DNA of 64,000 nt from an uncultured Ignavibacteriota bacterium. Lineage in GTDB: Bacteria; Bacteroidota; Ignavibacteria; Palsa-1295. The notes beneath the pieces are model-generated. The model was not told the DNA's origin. It saw nothing but the letters and a program-made list of their open reading frames with translations, and did no database searches. How positions within the stretch are numbered: position 1 is the stretch's first letter; every line of letters starts with the position of its first letter. The stretch lies in assembly GCA_903900335.1 (NCBI GenBank), contig CAIUMP010000001.1, positions 1-64,000 on the forward strand. Direction: 5' to 3'. Below, one piece after another: positions 47,918 through 57,232 of this stretch. Position numbers and translations under genes: made by a program.

Positions 47918-48097
47918 TGTGTAGCGCCGGACCTTCAGGTCCGGTAAAGCGCGGTAGAGACTTCGCCGGAGCTAAAGCTCCGGCGGTACACGAATGAACC
48001 GGCTTGTGTAGCACCGGAGCTTTAGCTCCGGTGTAGTTGTATATTGAGCACAGTTGTTTATTGAACTTTCACCGGAGCTAAAGCTCCGGTGCTACAC
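47918..48097. repeat. Upstream REP array: two inverted palindrome pairs
   Basis: Four hairpins in forward-reverse order: 47927-47944 (ccggacc stem, forward), 47965-47984 (reverse), 48013-48032 (forward) and 48071-48090 (reverse). Forward units are preceded by gtgtag and have a TTTA or TTCA loop; reverse units are followed by ggtacac or gctacac and have a TAAA loop. The first carries paired changes on both stem arms (GACC/GGTC), which keep the hairpin. Confidence 0.93.
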
Positions 48098-48113
48098 AAT
48101 TCGTCCACTTGTT

Positions 48114-48773
48114 ATGAAAATCATTCATGGCGACACGGAGCTTCGACGTCGTCATCTTCCGCATCTCGAACGCCGTGGCGCCGAGTATTTTGTTACCTGG
48201 AGATTATATGGTACGATTCCTGAGGAAGTGTTGGAATCGATGCGACTAAAGGCCCAATCATTGGAGGCGCGGGCGCAAAGCGCGACGCAACCGCCCGACG
48301 AACAAGAGCGAGCAGCCAGAGAACGGAAACGCCTATTCGCTCTTCTCGACCACTATCTCGACAGCGCCAGTACGGGCAACGATTGGCTCAAAAATCCAGA
48401 TTGCCTGGAGACGGTCAAGCAAACGATCCTCGATCAATCTGACCGCGCATCGATTGACTGCTTTACGATCATGCCGAATCATGTTCATCTCTTGTTCCTT
48501 CCGATTCCTCCCGATACCCTTCGCAGTGTGATGAAGCGCATAAAGCAGATTACCGCGTATCACTGTTTGCTTCTTACGAACACTACCCCGCCGTTTTGGG
48601 AAGAGGAAAATTACGATCACATCCCACGCGAAGGTGAACGACCTCGCATCACTTCCTATATTATTCGAAATCCCGTGGTCGCTGGGTTGTGCAACGGATG
48701 GAAAGATTGGTCGGGCACCTACCTCGCGGAGGAATTCGACGGTATTGATGAGCGCGGTTTTTTGATGGGGTGA
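48114..48773 (+). CDS. REP-associated tyrosine transposase (RAYT, Y1_Tnp family)
   Basis: 219 residues from ATG 48114 (MKIIHGDTELRRR). Signature motifs of Y1/HUH enzymes are MPNHVHLLF at 121-129 (His123 and His125, HUH) and the helix SYIIRNPVVAGL at 181-192 with Tyr182 as likely nucleophile; FWEEENYDHIPRE precedes it as in RAYTs. It nicks and joins single-stranded palindromic ends. Unlike IS200 genes it is a single domesticated-type gene with REP palindromes on both sides. Both key motifs look intact, so it may be active. Confidence 0.9.
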   Translation: MKIIHGDTELRRRHLPHLERRGAEYFVTWRLYGTIPEEVLESMRLKAQSLEARAQSATQPPDEQERAARERKRLFALLDHYLDSASTGNDWLKNPDCLETVKQTILDQSDRASIDCFTIMPNHVHLLFLPIPPDTLRSVMKRIKQITAYHCLLLTNTTPPFWEEENYDHIPREGERPRITSYIIRNPVVAGLCNGWKDWSGTYLAEEFDGIDERGFLMG

Positions 48774-48788
48774 TCGGGAACGTTTACT

Positions 48789-48949
48789 GTGTAGTACCGA
48801 ACCTTTAGGTTCGGTGAAGTCCCGGAGAAATTTCGCCGGAGCTGAAGCTCCGACACTACACGGGGTGAAGTTCTAGTGTCTCACCGGAGCTTTAGCTCCG
48901 GTGAGAAGTTGAGGAGGCTTCGCCGGAGCTAAAGCTCCGACGGTACACG
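48789..48949. repeat. Downstream REP array: two inverted palindrome pairs
   Basis: Four hairpins: 48796-48815 (forward, stem accgaacc/ggttcggt), 48835-48854 (reverse, followed by actacac), 48883-48902 (forward) and 48922-48941 (reverse, followed by ggtacac). Forward-reverse spacing is about 19-20 bases. The first keeps pairing with changed bases on both arms relative to the ggagc/gctcc core. Confidence 0.93.
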
Positions 48950-48966
48950 ATTCGTTGAATTGTTTG

Positions 48967-49403
48967 TCGGGCAGGGATGCCCGGTGTACGTTGAGAAAGT
49001 TTTCTCAAAAATATTGGAAAAGCTCTTGACTTCGGGTTTTGGATGTGTTAAGTTACAGGTAATGAGATGGGCACCTTTTCAATTTGGCACACATCCACCG
49101 GGGACCTGGGTTCCCGCATCCGCGGGAATGACAGAATGGAGAGTCTGTTCATTAAATGAACATTCAATTGAGAGAATAGGGGCACCTGTTTTCAATTAGG
49201 GATTGGGATGTGCCTTCGTTGAAGGGATGCTTCGCTCCGCTCAGGATGACGGTATATGGATGGAGCGGTTTTTCTGAACTATTTCTGCCGAAATCCGTTA
49301 CGTTGCGGCAATTTAAATTCGTGGGAGTCCAACCACCCCCTGCCCCCGCCTTGAAAATGCGGGGGTTGGTATGGAAAGACGGACCACTAAACCATATTAC
49401 ATC
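48967..49403. other. Repeat-rich leader of rplK
   Basis: No gene is visible. The stretch holds one gggcat hairpin (48967-48983), a candidate promoter at 49026-49054, one arm of the CATTCCCGC repeat (49111-49133) and a dispersed-repeat fragment (gggatgcttcgctccgctcaggatgac, about 49224-49250). Confidence 0.65.
49026..49054 (+). promoter_or_regulatory. Candidate sigma-70-like promoter upstream of rplK
   Basis: TTGACT (49026-49031), a 17-nt spacer and TAAGTT (49049-49054). The -35 is good, the -10 weak, and it lies 350 bases upstream of the rplK ATG. Its use is unproven. Confidence 0.35.
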
Positions 49404-49829
49404 ATGGCGAAAAAGATAACTGGTTTTATTAAGCTGCAGGTACCTGCAGGCAAGGCTAATCCGGCGCCGCCGATTGGTCCGGCGCTTGGACAGAAGGGCG
49501 TCAATATCATGGAGTTCTGCAAGCAGTTCAACTCGCGGACTCAAAAGGAAGGCGATATGATCATCCCCGTGGTCATTACCGTCTATTCCGACAAGAGCTT
49601 TACCTTCGTTACCAAGACTCCTCCGGCGGCGTCCTTGATCCTCAAGGCAGCTGGTGTGGAGAAGGGTTCAAAGGAGCCGAATCGCTCGAAGGTCGCAAAG
49701 GTCAAGTTGGCGGACATCACTGCCATTGCAAAGCTGAAGATGCCTGATCTTAACGCCGCTTCGCTCGAAGCTGCGATCAGCATGGTATCAGGTACAGCCC
49801 GCTCGATGGGCATAACCGTGGAGGGCTAA
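49404..49829 (+). CDS. rplK: 50S ribosomal protein L11
   Basis: 141 residues from ATG 49404 ([18 protein letters not shown]); the frame opens at 49371, but the extra 11 residues do not match L11. The N-terminal domain has [25 protein letters not shown] and the RNA-binding C-domain has [12 protein letters not shown]-type and KEPNRSKV segments, ending [10 protein letters not shown]. It is the site of thiostrepton and RelA effects on the ribosome. rplA starts 4 bases after its stop. The pair lies on plus, away from nusG and rpoBC. Confidence 0.96.
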   Translation: MAKKITGFIKLQVPAGKANPAPPIGPALGQKGVNIMEFCKQFNSRTQKEGDMIIPVVITVYSDKSFTFVTKTPPAASLILKAAGVEKGSKEPNRSKVAKVKLADITAIAKLKMPDLNAASLEAAISMVSGTARSMGITVEG

Positions 49830-49833
49830 GATC

Positions 49834-50538
49834 ATGGCAACATACGGCAAACGCTACAACAATCTTGTAAAGAAGCTCGGCGCAGACCGCAAAGCGGTTC
49901 CGATCCCCGAGGCAGTAACGAAGGTCAAAGGCACGGCATCGGCGAAGTTCGATGAGTCCGTTGACATTGCGATCAATCTTGGTGTCGATCCACGTAAAGC
50001 CGATCAGGCTATTCGCGGAACGGTCTCCCTCCCCCACGGAATCGGTAAGACGGTTCGCGTGACGGTCGTGACTCGTAACTCGGAAGCGGCAGCTCTCGCT
50101 GCTGGTGCTGATGAAGCGGGCTTCGAGACGATCCTTGAGAAGATCAAGGGTGGCTGGACGGACACCGATGTTATCATCGCGACTCCTGAAGTTATGGGTG
50201 AGCTTGGTAAGCTCGGTCGTATCCTCGGACCACGTGGCCTCATGCCGAATCCGAAGTCGGGTACGGTTACAACGGACGTTGCAACGGCGGTGAAGGAAGT
50301 CAAGGCCGGTAAGATCGAATTCCGCGTTGACAAGGGTGGGAATATCCACGCTTCTGTCGGCAAGATCTCGTTCGATCAGGCGAAGTTGGTCGATAACGTC
50401 AACATGTTCTTGGCCACGATCATCCGCGCTAAGCCAGCAACGGCGAAGGGTCAGTATGTGAAGTCTGTCGCGCTTAGCTCGACGATGGGACCAAGCGTGA
50501 AGATCGATCCGCAAGAGGCTATTAAGGCTCACGCGTAA
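49834..50538 (+). CDS. rplA: 50S ribosomal protein L1
   Basis: 234 residues. L1 signature VDIAINLGVDPRKADQAIRG and VSLPHGIGKTVRV are near the start, and ILGPRGLMPNPKSGTVT in the middle, with FRVDKGGNIHASVGK near the end. It binds 23S rRNA and in many bacteria represses its own operon. A terminator follows, so rplJ and rplL are not in this unit, which is unusual. Confidence 0.97.
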   Translation: MATYGKRYNNLVKKLGADRKAVPIPEAVTKVKGTASAKFDESVDIAINLGVDPRKADQAIRGTVSLPHGIGKTVRVTVVTRNSEAAALAAGADEAGFETILEKIKGGWTDTDVIIATPEVMGELGKLGRILGPRGLMPNPKSGTVTTDVATAVKEVKAGKIEFRVDKGGNIHASVGKISFDQAKLVDNVNMFLATIIRAKPATAKGQYVKSVALSSTMGPSVKIDPQEAIKAHA

Positions 50539-50565
50539 GCAAATCCTGATATTGGGTTTTATCGA

Positions 50566-50602
50566 GAAGGCCAGTCCAATGCGGACTGGCCTTCTTCGTT
50601 AG
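50566..50602 (+). terminator. rplKA terminator
   Basis: A 12-bp stem gaaggccagtcc/ggactggccttc with a 5-nt loop and then TTCGTT; it lies 28 bases after rplA and just before the convergent glycosyltransferase's end. Confidence 0.85.
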
Positions 50603-50604
50603 AG

Positions 50605-52209
50605 TTAGTTCTGGCGGGCAAGTCTTGGTGCGGAGGAATTGCGGCGGTAAATGTCGTAGGAGCCGCAGGTGGTGTCCTTTGTGAAGTCGGCGCGTAGAAG
50701 ACTATCGAGTTCCGGAAATTCGGTATGGAGCGAGGTTCGAGGGGCGCCTCGCCACCAGAAATTCATATAACCATTCAAGACAACGAACTGCGCTGGCGTC
50801 GAGACCAGTGCATTGAGGAACTCCCGTCGCCAGGTCATCTGGAAATCCGGGTGTCCTCCGTGGACATCGGTAATCGTAAAGGCCTGAAAGTAAAGGAATC
50901 GGGATGCTGGCTCACGTTCAAGTCGGCATCGGAGTCGAGCATCGTACGAGCAGATCTCAACAGCCCCCTTTTTGTTTCGTGGCTCGCCAAAATATGCAAT
51001 AACGGAGTCATCCATTCGCCTCCACGCTCTATCGTAGTTTGTGAGGCATGAGCCACCGTATCCCTCGTGTAGCCATTGCAATGATGCCGCTCTGGAAGCA
51101 ACGGAAATGATCGGTGTATAGACCATCAGAAGCAGTAGTGGAAGGCCGATGACCACGATCTTCCGAGGAAATGTTGCTTGTATGGAGCACACCAGCCGCT
51201 CTATTCCCGCCCCGGCCAGCGGAGCAATCAGCGCGTAGAGCGGCGCAAAATGGTAGCCAAGAAAGCGATGCTGCGCGAAGATTATGAACAAAACGGCCAC
51301 GAGCAATCCCACGAACAAGCGTCGATCAATTGGGGCAAAGGGCTTCAGCACAATGCTTGATCGCTCGCGAACCCAGGGGATGAGCCCAGTTGGGAGTGCC
51401 CCGAACGCGGCGAATAGAAAGATCGGTGACAATCGCCAAAGCCCCGCAAAGAATTGCAAGTAGGATGGTGCTGGTACCGAAGCGTACAGTAAGAGAAACC
51501 GAATAGTAGTCTGATAATAGACATTAAGAGTCCCGGTGATGAGATAGGGAACAAGCGAAAGAAGCGTAGGCAAGCCTACACCACCGGTAAACAGGATCCA
51601 TTTTGCTTTGGAGAGTCTGACCCAATAAGTAGTGGCGAATACCAGCGGGATCAGTCCATAGAATGGGCGGATCAACATTGCCAGACCAAGAAACACACCT
51701 GCAAGGAGCACGTGCCAGCGTTGGTGGGATTCAGACCGTAGCCAAAGTTCACAACTAATCACAATCAGGCCTGTGGCGAAAACATCCCTCTGACCGTAAT
51801 AGAGGATGCCGCCAAACATCGAGCACATAACAAAGCTGTACGAGGCAAAGAAGGCTGCGCGCGGCGTAAGCCACCTTGCGGAAAGCCTAAAGAGGCATCC
51901 GAGCGTTCCAAGCTGAAAGCAGAGCTCGATCACACGAAAACCGACATCGCTATTGCCGAAGAGCAACACTGCTGGTAGGTGAAACGCGAGCGTACCGACG
52001 AAATTAGGCTCCCAGGTCCCAACGTAGGGAAGCAATCCGTGCCGCAGCAGTCGCAGCGCGACCCACTGAATCCCCGCCGTGTCTGAACAAAGCGGGTAGA
52101 AGAGGATCATTGAATATATGAGGAGACCGGAGACAAGCGTCAGTCGCTGCCAGAATCGGTAAGACGGATCGGCTGTCGCTTCCGAGCGTTGGTCGTAGGG
52201 GCTGGGCAC
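50605..52209 (-). CDS. GT-C (ArnT/PMT-like) membrane glycosyltransferase
   Basis: 534 residues with about 9-11 hydrophobic helices. An early extracytoplasmic loop has DTAGIQWVALRLLRHG and YVGTWEPNFVG, matching the acidic catalytic loop of GT39/GT83-like enzymes that use polyprenyl-phosphate sugars. A C-terminal soluble region of about 130 residues follows the last TM. It probably modifies lipid A, glycans or proteins at the outer face of the inner membrane; the substrate is unknown. It converges on the rplKA terminator. Confidence 0.7.
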   Translation of the reverse strand: MPSPYDQRSEATADPSYRFWQRLTLVSGLLIYSMILFYPLCSDTAGIQWVALRLLRHGLLPYVGTWEPNFVGTLAFHLPAVLLFGNSDVGFRVIELCFQLGTLGCLFRLSARWLTPRAAFFASYSFVMCSMFGGILYYGQRDVFATGLIVISCELWLRSESHQRWHVLLAGVFLGLAMLIRPFYGLIPLVFATTYWVRLSKAKWILFTGGVGLPTLLSLVPYLITGTLNVYYQTTIRFLLLYASVPAPSYLQFFAGLWRLSPIFLFAAFGALPTGLIPWVRERSSIVLKPFAPIDRRLFVGLLVAVLFIIFAQHRFLGYHFAPLYALIAPLAGAGIERLVCSIQATFPRKIVVIGLPLLLLMVYTPIISVASRAASLQWLHEGYGGSCLTNYDRAWRRMDDSVIAYFGEPRNKKGAVEICSYDARLRCRLEREPASRFLYFQAFTITDVHGGHPDFQMTWRREFLNALVSTPAQFVVLNGYMNFWWRGAPRTSLHTEFPELDSLLRADFTKDTTCGSYDIYRRNSSAPRLARQN

Positions 52210-52413
52210 AATGTTGCAGAAGATTCGAAGCTACTTGAACTGTGGCCTGCGCTAAAAAGGTCACAATCAAGCATAGAGAAGCGAATTTGTGGAACGGGTA
52301 AAGTAGATTGGGTGTCAGTAAGGTTTCATCCCGTTTGGAATCCTATTCGAGGCGCGATATGGGGTGCTTAAGTGAGCTTCGATCAGAATACGTACAGATC
52401 AATTAACTAGATA

Positions 52414-54213
52414 ATGGGCTTTCGGCAACGAACAATCATGGCGGGCGAGCTTAGCTCGCAGCATATTGGTGAACGGGTGGTTTTGAGCGGATGGGTAGAT
52501 AGCAATCGCGATCTTGGCGGGCTGCTGTTCTTCGATCTGCGAGACCGCACCGGGAAGAGCCAGTGCGTCGTGCAGCCAACGGATGAGACCGCGCTGCTTT
52601 ATGAGATCGCCCGAAAGCTCCGAAGTGAATTCGTGGTGAACGTGGAAGGCGTTGTGCGAAAGCGGGAGAACCCGAACCCGAAGATTCCAACAGGAGAGAT
52701 CGAGGTGGTCGTCGAAGAGCTGATGGTGCTCAATGAGTCCGAGGTGCCGCCGTTCGAGGTAAAGGAGGATACGACGGCGAGCGAGGATCTGCGACTGAAA
52801 TATCGCTACCTTGATCTGCGTCGGCCCAGCCTTCAGAAGAACCTCGCGATGCGCCACCGGATCATGCAGACCATCCGCCGGTATTATGACACCCGTGGGT
52901 TCTTCGAGATCGAAACACCGGTACTGATGAAGGCGACGCCAGAAGGCGCACGGGATTTCCTCGTGCCAAGCCGGTTGCATCCGGGTTCGTTCTACGCGCT
53001 GCCGCAATCACCGCAGATCTACAAGCAAGTGTTGATGATCGCAGGCTTCGACCGCTACTTTCAGATCGCGCGTTGTTTCCGCGATGAGAACCTGCGTGCC
53101 GATCGTCAACCGGAGTTCACGCAGCTCGATGTCGAGATGAGCTTTCCGAATGAGGCCATGGTATATGACGTCATGGAAGGATGCCTTGCGGAAGTATGGA
53201 AGAGCGTTGGGCTGACCCTCCCCTCTCCTTTTCTGCAACTGAGTTACCACGAAGCGATGAGCCGCTTTGGAAGCGACAAGCCTGATCTGCGATATGGCCT
53301 GGAGATCCAGACACTGACGGAGATGATCCGAGGCAAAACGGAATTCAAGGTCTTCACCGATGTGCTGGAAAAGCGGCAGGGCGTTATTGGCGCAGTCGTT
53401 GCGCCCGGCGGTGCAGAGTGGTCGCGGAAGCAGATCGACACGTTGACCGATCTGGCGAAAGTATATGGCGCCGGTGGGTTGGTGTGGATCAAAGTGACGC
53501 CAGAAGGCTATGAATCGAGCGCAAAGAAGCATCTCTCCGAGGATCTGCTCTCCGACATTAAAACGGTTTGCGGTGCGCGCGAGGGAGATCTGATACTTGT
53601 GGCATCCCATCCGAAGTGGGAGCGTGCCTACACAATTCTCGGAGCACTCCGAAGTGAACTAGCGAAGCGCCTGGGCCTTCTCGAAGGGAAGCAATTCGAA
53701 TTCGCGCCGGCCTGGATCACGAACATGCCGATGTTCGAGGAGGACGAGGACACAGCCACGTTCACCTTCAAGCATCATCCGTTCACGGCGCCCGATACGC
53801 AGGACTGGCACCGCCGCAGCGAAGGCCTGGGTGATGTCCGTGCCCGCGCCTACGATATTGTCATCAATGGCTACGAGCTTGGGTCTGGCTCGATCCGTAT
53901 CCACGACCGCAAGATGCAAGAGGAGGTTTTCGATCTACTGGGGCTAACGCGGGAAGAGCAGTTGGAGAAATTCGGCTTCATCCTGGATGCGTTCAAGTAT
54001 GGCGCACCTCCGCACGGTGGAATGGCACTCGGCATCGATCGCATCGTCATGCTTTGCTCGGGCACGGATAATATACGTGACGTCATCGCCTTCCCGAAGA
54101 CTGCGAGTATGCAAGGGCTTATGGACAACTCGCCATCTCCCGTCGAGGAGAAGCAATTGAAGGAACTCCGGCTTGAAGTGAAGCTCGACAAATCGGTCGA
54201 AAAGCCAGAATAA
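52414..54213 (+). CDS. aspS: Aspartyl-tRNA synthetase
   Basis: 599 residues from ATG 52414, since QRTIMAGELSSQHIG aligns with the usual RTHxCGEL start; ATG 52438 would cut that. Class II motifs are present: motif 2 FRDENLRADRQPEFTQLD and motif 3 GMALGIDRIVM. The OB-fold anticodon domain (ERVVLSGWVDSNRDLGGLLFFDLRD) and the bacterial insertion domain in the middle are intact. It charges tRNA-Asp; specificity for Asn cannot be judged here. A 204-bp gap precedes it with no clear promoter. Confidence 0.97.
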   Translation: MGFRQRTIMAGELSSQHIGERVVLSGWVDSNRDLGGLLFFDLRDRTGKSQCVVQPTDETALLYEIARKLRSEFVVNVEGVVRKRENPNPKIPTGEIEVVVEELMVLNESEVPPFEVKEDTTASEDLRLKYRYLDLRRPSLQKNLAMRHRIMQTIRRYYDTRGFFEIETPVLMKATPEGARDFLVPSRLHPGSFYALPQSPQIYKQVLMIAGFDRYFQIARCFRDENLRADRQPEFTQLDVEMSFPNEAMVYDVMEGCLAEVWKSVGLTLPSPFLQLSYHEAMSRFGSDKPDLRYGLEIQTLTEMIRGKTEFKVFTDVLEKRQGVIGAVVAPGGAEWSRKQIDTLTDLAKVYGAGGLVWIKVTPEGYESSAKKHLSEDLLSDIKTVCGAREGDLILVASHPKWERAYTILGALRSELAKRLGLLEGKQFEFAPAWITNMPMFEEDEDTATFTFKHHPFTAPDTQDWHRRSEGLGDVRARAYDIVINGYELGSGSIRIHDRKMQEEVFDLLGLTREEQLEKFGFILDAFKYGAPPHGGMALGIDRIVMLCSGTDNIRDVIAFPKTASMQGLMDNSPSPVEEKQLKELRLEVKLDKSVEKPE

Positions 54214-54311
54214 AACAAATCGCCCGCCATCTCGTAGGACGGCGATCGACCGCATCAGAAAGTGCGGATGGCTGGAGCCTAAGCGTGACTCGTAATTGTT
54301 AACTGTCGCTC

Positions 54312-54731
54312 ATGCGATTCCTATTCTCGGTCATACTCTTATTACTGACGATCCAGAGCGCTGCGCTGGCCCAATCCGGGGCCGGATCGCAGGACTCCGC
54401 TGCGTCCGGACACTTGCGCCCGAGGTGGGGATCGTATCTCATCGAGTCATTTCCTTCGCCAGCAAAATCTACGGAGGACGTGACCATTCAGTTCTACAAT
54501 CATACCGATGAGACGCTCTCCTGCATGATCTTCGATATGAACTGCCGCGACATGCTCCTCGAACCAAAACTGGTGTTGCAACCGAAGGAGCAGGTCAGCG
54601 CGGGACTCCACACGTTCACGATACACGCGAATGCCCTCTCCACGGGCTGCTATTTCGTACGTTTGACGACCTACACCGCCTCCGGTGCGGAGAACATTGT
54701 CGATAACGCCCGCTTTGTGATCGTCAAATAA
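54312..54731 (+). CDS. Secreted sorting-domain-like protein
   Basis: 139 residues: a signal peptide ending ALAQ, then one domain of about 110 residues that looks like a T9SS type A sorting domain by itself (IESFPSPAKSTEDVTIQFYNH, MIFDMNCRDMLLEP, ALSTGCYFVRLTTYT, ARFVIVK). A sorting domain without cargo is unusual and may act as an anchor, decoy or accessory. Its stop overlaps the next gene's ATG (TAATG), implying coupled translation. Confidence 0.6.
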   Translation: MRFLFSVILLLLTIQSAALAQSGAGSQDSAASGHLRPRWGSYLIESFPSPAKSTEDVTIQFYNHTDETLSCMIFDMNCRDMLLEPKLVLQPKEQVSAGLHTFTIHANALSTGCYFVRLTTYTASGAENIVDNARFVIVK

Positions 54732-57136
54732 TGCGCCGACTTTTCCTGTATCTCTTTACCGTTACACTCCTTCTCCTCACTTCCGGGGAGCTTGCCTATT
54801 CCCAAACACAGGGCAAGACGGTCGTTGGTGACTCGCGTGGCAAGAACTTCTGGTTGGCCTTTCCAAAGAACGCGCTGATCGAAGGCAACAAACTGCTGAC
54901 GCTGAAGTTATTCATCACAAGCGATAAATCGACCGATGGCGTTGTGACGATTCCTGGTCTCGGACAACGAACACCGTTTCACGTGAATCCTTCGCAGGTG
55001 CTGGAGATCACTCTTGACAGCCAGGCACAAATTCTGCAAAGCGAGATGGTGCAGAGGCTTGGGGTGCATGTGGAGTCCGACAACGATGTTGCGGTATTCG
55101 GACTTTCGCACAGGCCAGCGAGCACCGATACGTATCTTGCCTATCCTGTGAATGTGCTCGGTACAACCTATCGTGCCGTTGGATATTATCCGCTGCCGAG
55201 CGCGGGGCAAGGCTTTGCATCGGAATTTGCCATTGTCGCGACTGAGGATCACACCCTTGTCAACCTCTCACTAACGGCAGATACACGCGGAGGACGAAAA
55301 GCCGGGGACACCTTTAGCATTGAATTGCAGCAGGGTGAGACCTACATGGTACACGGCACATCCGAAGACTCGAAGAAGAGCGACCTTACAGGTTCTCTCG
55401 TTACATCCAATAAGCCCGTGGGATTCTTCATCGGACACAGCTGTGCGCAAGTCCCACAGGAGGTTTCCTATTGTGACCAGCTATTGGAAATGGAGCCGCC
55501 GATTCCGAGCTGGGGAAGGCAATTTTACGTCGGGAAATTTTCGAGCAAAACGCAGTACGCCATGCGTGTGATCGCAAGCGAGGACAGCACGCAGGTCTTC
55601 GTCGATAACAAACTCGTGGCAAAGCTCAAGGCAGGAGCCTTCTACGAGGACAACCACATGGTCGACAACTCGCTTATTACTGCGAGCGCACCGGTTCTTG
55701 TCGCGGAATATGCCCAATCGTCCGAGGCGGATTCCATCCGGGTTGGGGATCCGTTCATGCTGCTCATCACGCCGACGGAGCAATTTCTGAATTACTACCG
55801 CTTTGTGACTCCCGTCAGTGGGGATTGGCATCACTATATCAATCTTGTCGTGCCGCTCGATGCAGAAGCATCGCTTCGTGTGGATGGTCGTTCAGTGCCA
55901 CCGAGATATTTCCACGGAATCGGTATCTCGAAGTTCGGCGTTGCTCAGTATGAGATTGGTTTTGGCTCTCATGCAGTGTCGTGCGACAAGCCGTTTGGCC
56001 TATACTCCTACGGCTTTGGTGTCGGCTCGGATAATTTTGATTCGTACGGCAATGATGGTGGGCAGTTGGTCGAGACTGTGCCGATCACGCCGGACACAGC
56101 ACGACCTATTGTGGAACTGGTGTCTGACGATGCTTCGCGATCACTTGCTCTCATTGCTCGCGATGACAGGTTGTTCGATGCAGGACTTGCGAAGATCACT
56201 GTTATTGATAGCGATAATTTCGCCACGCCCGTAGAGGTGCCAAAGTTTGATAAGGGTGCGCCTGAAGTGCCTTTACTGTTCCGTATTAGTAATCCGAATG
56301 CGTGCGGATTCATGAGCATACGTCTGGAAGACGCTGCGAAGAATGTTTCCTACTGGGTGATCTGCCGCACACGCTCGAGTGAGAACAGTGCGTGGTTCTA
56401 CTCGATGAAGGAAGGTCGAGAGAATATCTGCCCGAGCTGCCGATCCTGGACGGTGCAATTCATCACGACGCCCTCGTTTACCGAATCGAACGTGCTATTC
56501 CCGCGCCCGGACTACCTGAAGGGGCCCGATCAGTTCGATCAGTTCAGCACACGTTTGAGCGGTGGTTTCCAGGGCGATTATGTGTTCCCACTCGATAAAG
56601 GGATTCAATTTGCCGGGGGTATTGGGTACTCGAATTTCACTGGTGCCGCAATGGGGACGCACTCCACCTTCGTTCAGGACTCGATCCTCTATGGCACCGG
56701 GCCTGACGCTCGACTCTCAAAACTAATCGAGCAATTCACCACGGAGGCGTCGCTAAGTTATCTCACTGTCAATGGTGGTGTTTATTATTATGCAATCCCG
56801 GAGAAGCTTTATCTCTACGCTGGGCTTGCAGCGGGCTTTCTGATCTCCAGCAATTATATCGAAACGAGCGACATCATCTTCCCTTCCACACTTGCGGACT
56901 CCACAGGACGCAGCACCAGTTCGCGTTCGCTCACACTTGCCAGCGGCTCTCTCCCCCATCCAACAGCATTTCACATTGCTTTGGAGTTGGCGCCGGGAAT
57001 GCAGTTCAAGCTCAACCAGCAGTTCTCATTGCTTGCTGGGTTGTATATGAACTTTCCGTTCTTCAACGCCGTCAATGATTTGAACTGGCATCTGACCTCG
57101 TTCGGTGCAAGGATCGGTTTGCAGTATCGAAGATGA
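54731..57136 (+). CDS. IgGFc-binding-like domain fused to an outer-membrane beta-barrel
   Basis: 801 residues with a signal peptide ending AYSQ. Residues about 30-430 match the IgGFc-binding protein N-terminal domain: GKNFWLAFPKN, VVTIPGLGQRTPFHVNP, GLSHRPASTDTYLAYPV, KPVGFFIGHSCAQVP and FHGIGISKFG. From about 600 the sequence alternates aromatic and Gly residues as in an 8-strand barrel (LSGGFQGDYVFPLDKGIQFAGG, GVYYYAIPEKLYLYAGLAAGF) and ends in IGLQYRR. It is probably an outer-membrane protein presenting the domain outside. Binding target unknown. Confidence 0.7.
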   Translation: MRRLFLYLFTVTLLLLTSGELAYSQTQGKTVVGDSRGKNFWLAFPKNALIEGNKLLTLKLFITSDKSTDGVVTIPGLGQRTPFHVNPSQVLEITLDSQAQILQSEMVQRLGVHVESDNDVAVFGLSHRPASTDTYLAYPVNVLGTTYRAVGYYPLPSAGQGFASEFAIVATEDHTLVNLSLTADTRGGRKAGDTFSIELQQGETYMVHGTSEDSKKSDLTGSLVTSNKPVGFFIGHSCAQVPQEVSYCDQLLEMEPPIPSWGRQFYVGKFSSKTQYAMRVIASEDSTQVFVDNKLVAKLKAGAFYEDNHMVDNSLITASAPVLVAEYAQSSEADSIRVGDPFMLLITPTEQFLNYYRFVTPVSGDWHHYINLVVPLDAEASLRVDGRSVPPRYFHGIGISKFGVAQYEIGFGSHAVSCDKPFGLYSYGFGVGSDNFDSYGNDGGQLVETVPITPDTARPIVELVSDDASRSLALIARDDRLFDAGLAKITVIDSDNFATPVEVPKFDKGAPEVPLLFRISNPNACGFMSIRLEDAAKNVSYWVICRTRSSENSAWFYSMKEGRENICPSCRSWTVQFITTPSFTESNVLFPRPDYLKGPDQFDQFSTRLSGGFQGDYVFPLDKGIQFAGGIGYSNFTGAAMGTHSTFVQDSILYGTGPDARLSKLIEQFTTEASLSYLTVNGGVYYYAIPEKLYLYAGLAAGFLISSNYIETSDIIFPSTLADSTGRSTSSRSLTLASGSLPHPTAFHIALELAPGMQFKLNQQFSLLAGLYMNFPFFNAVNDLNWHLTSFGARIGLQYRR

Positions 57137-57232
57137 CGATCGCATTGCTTGGGGCTTCGTCATTCTGAGCGAAGCGAAGAATCCCGTCGCAATGAGTCGG
57201 CCCTCGTCATGAGATCCCTCGCTGCGCTCGGG

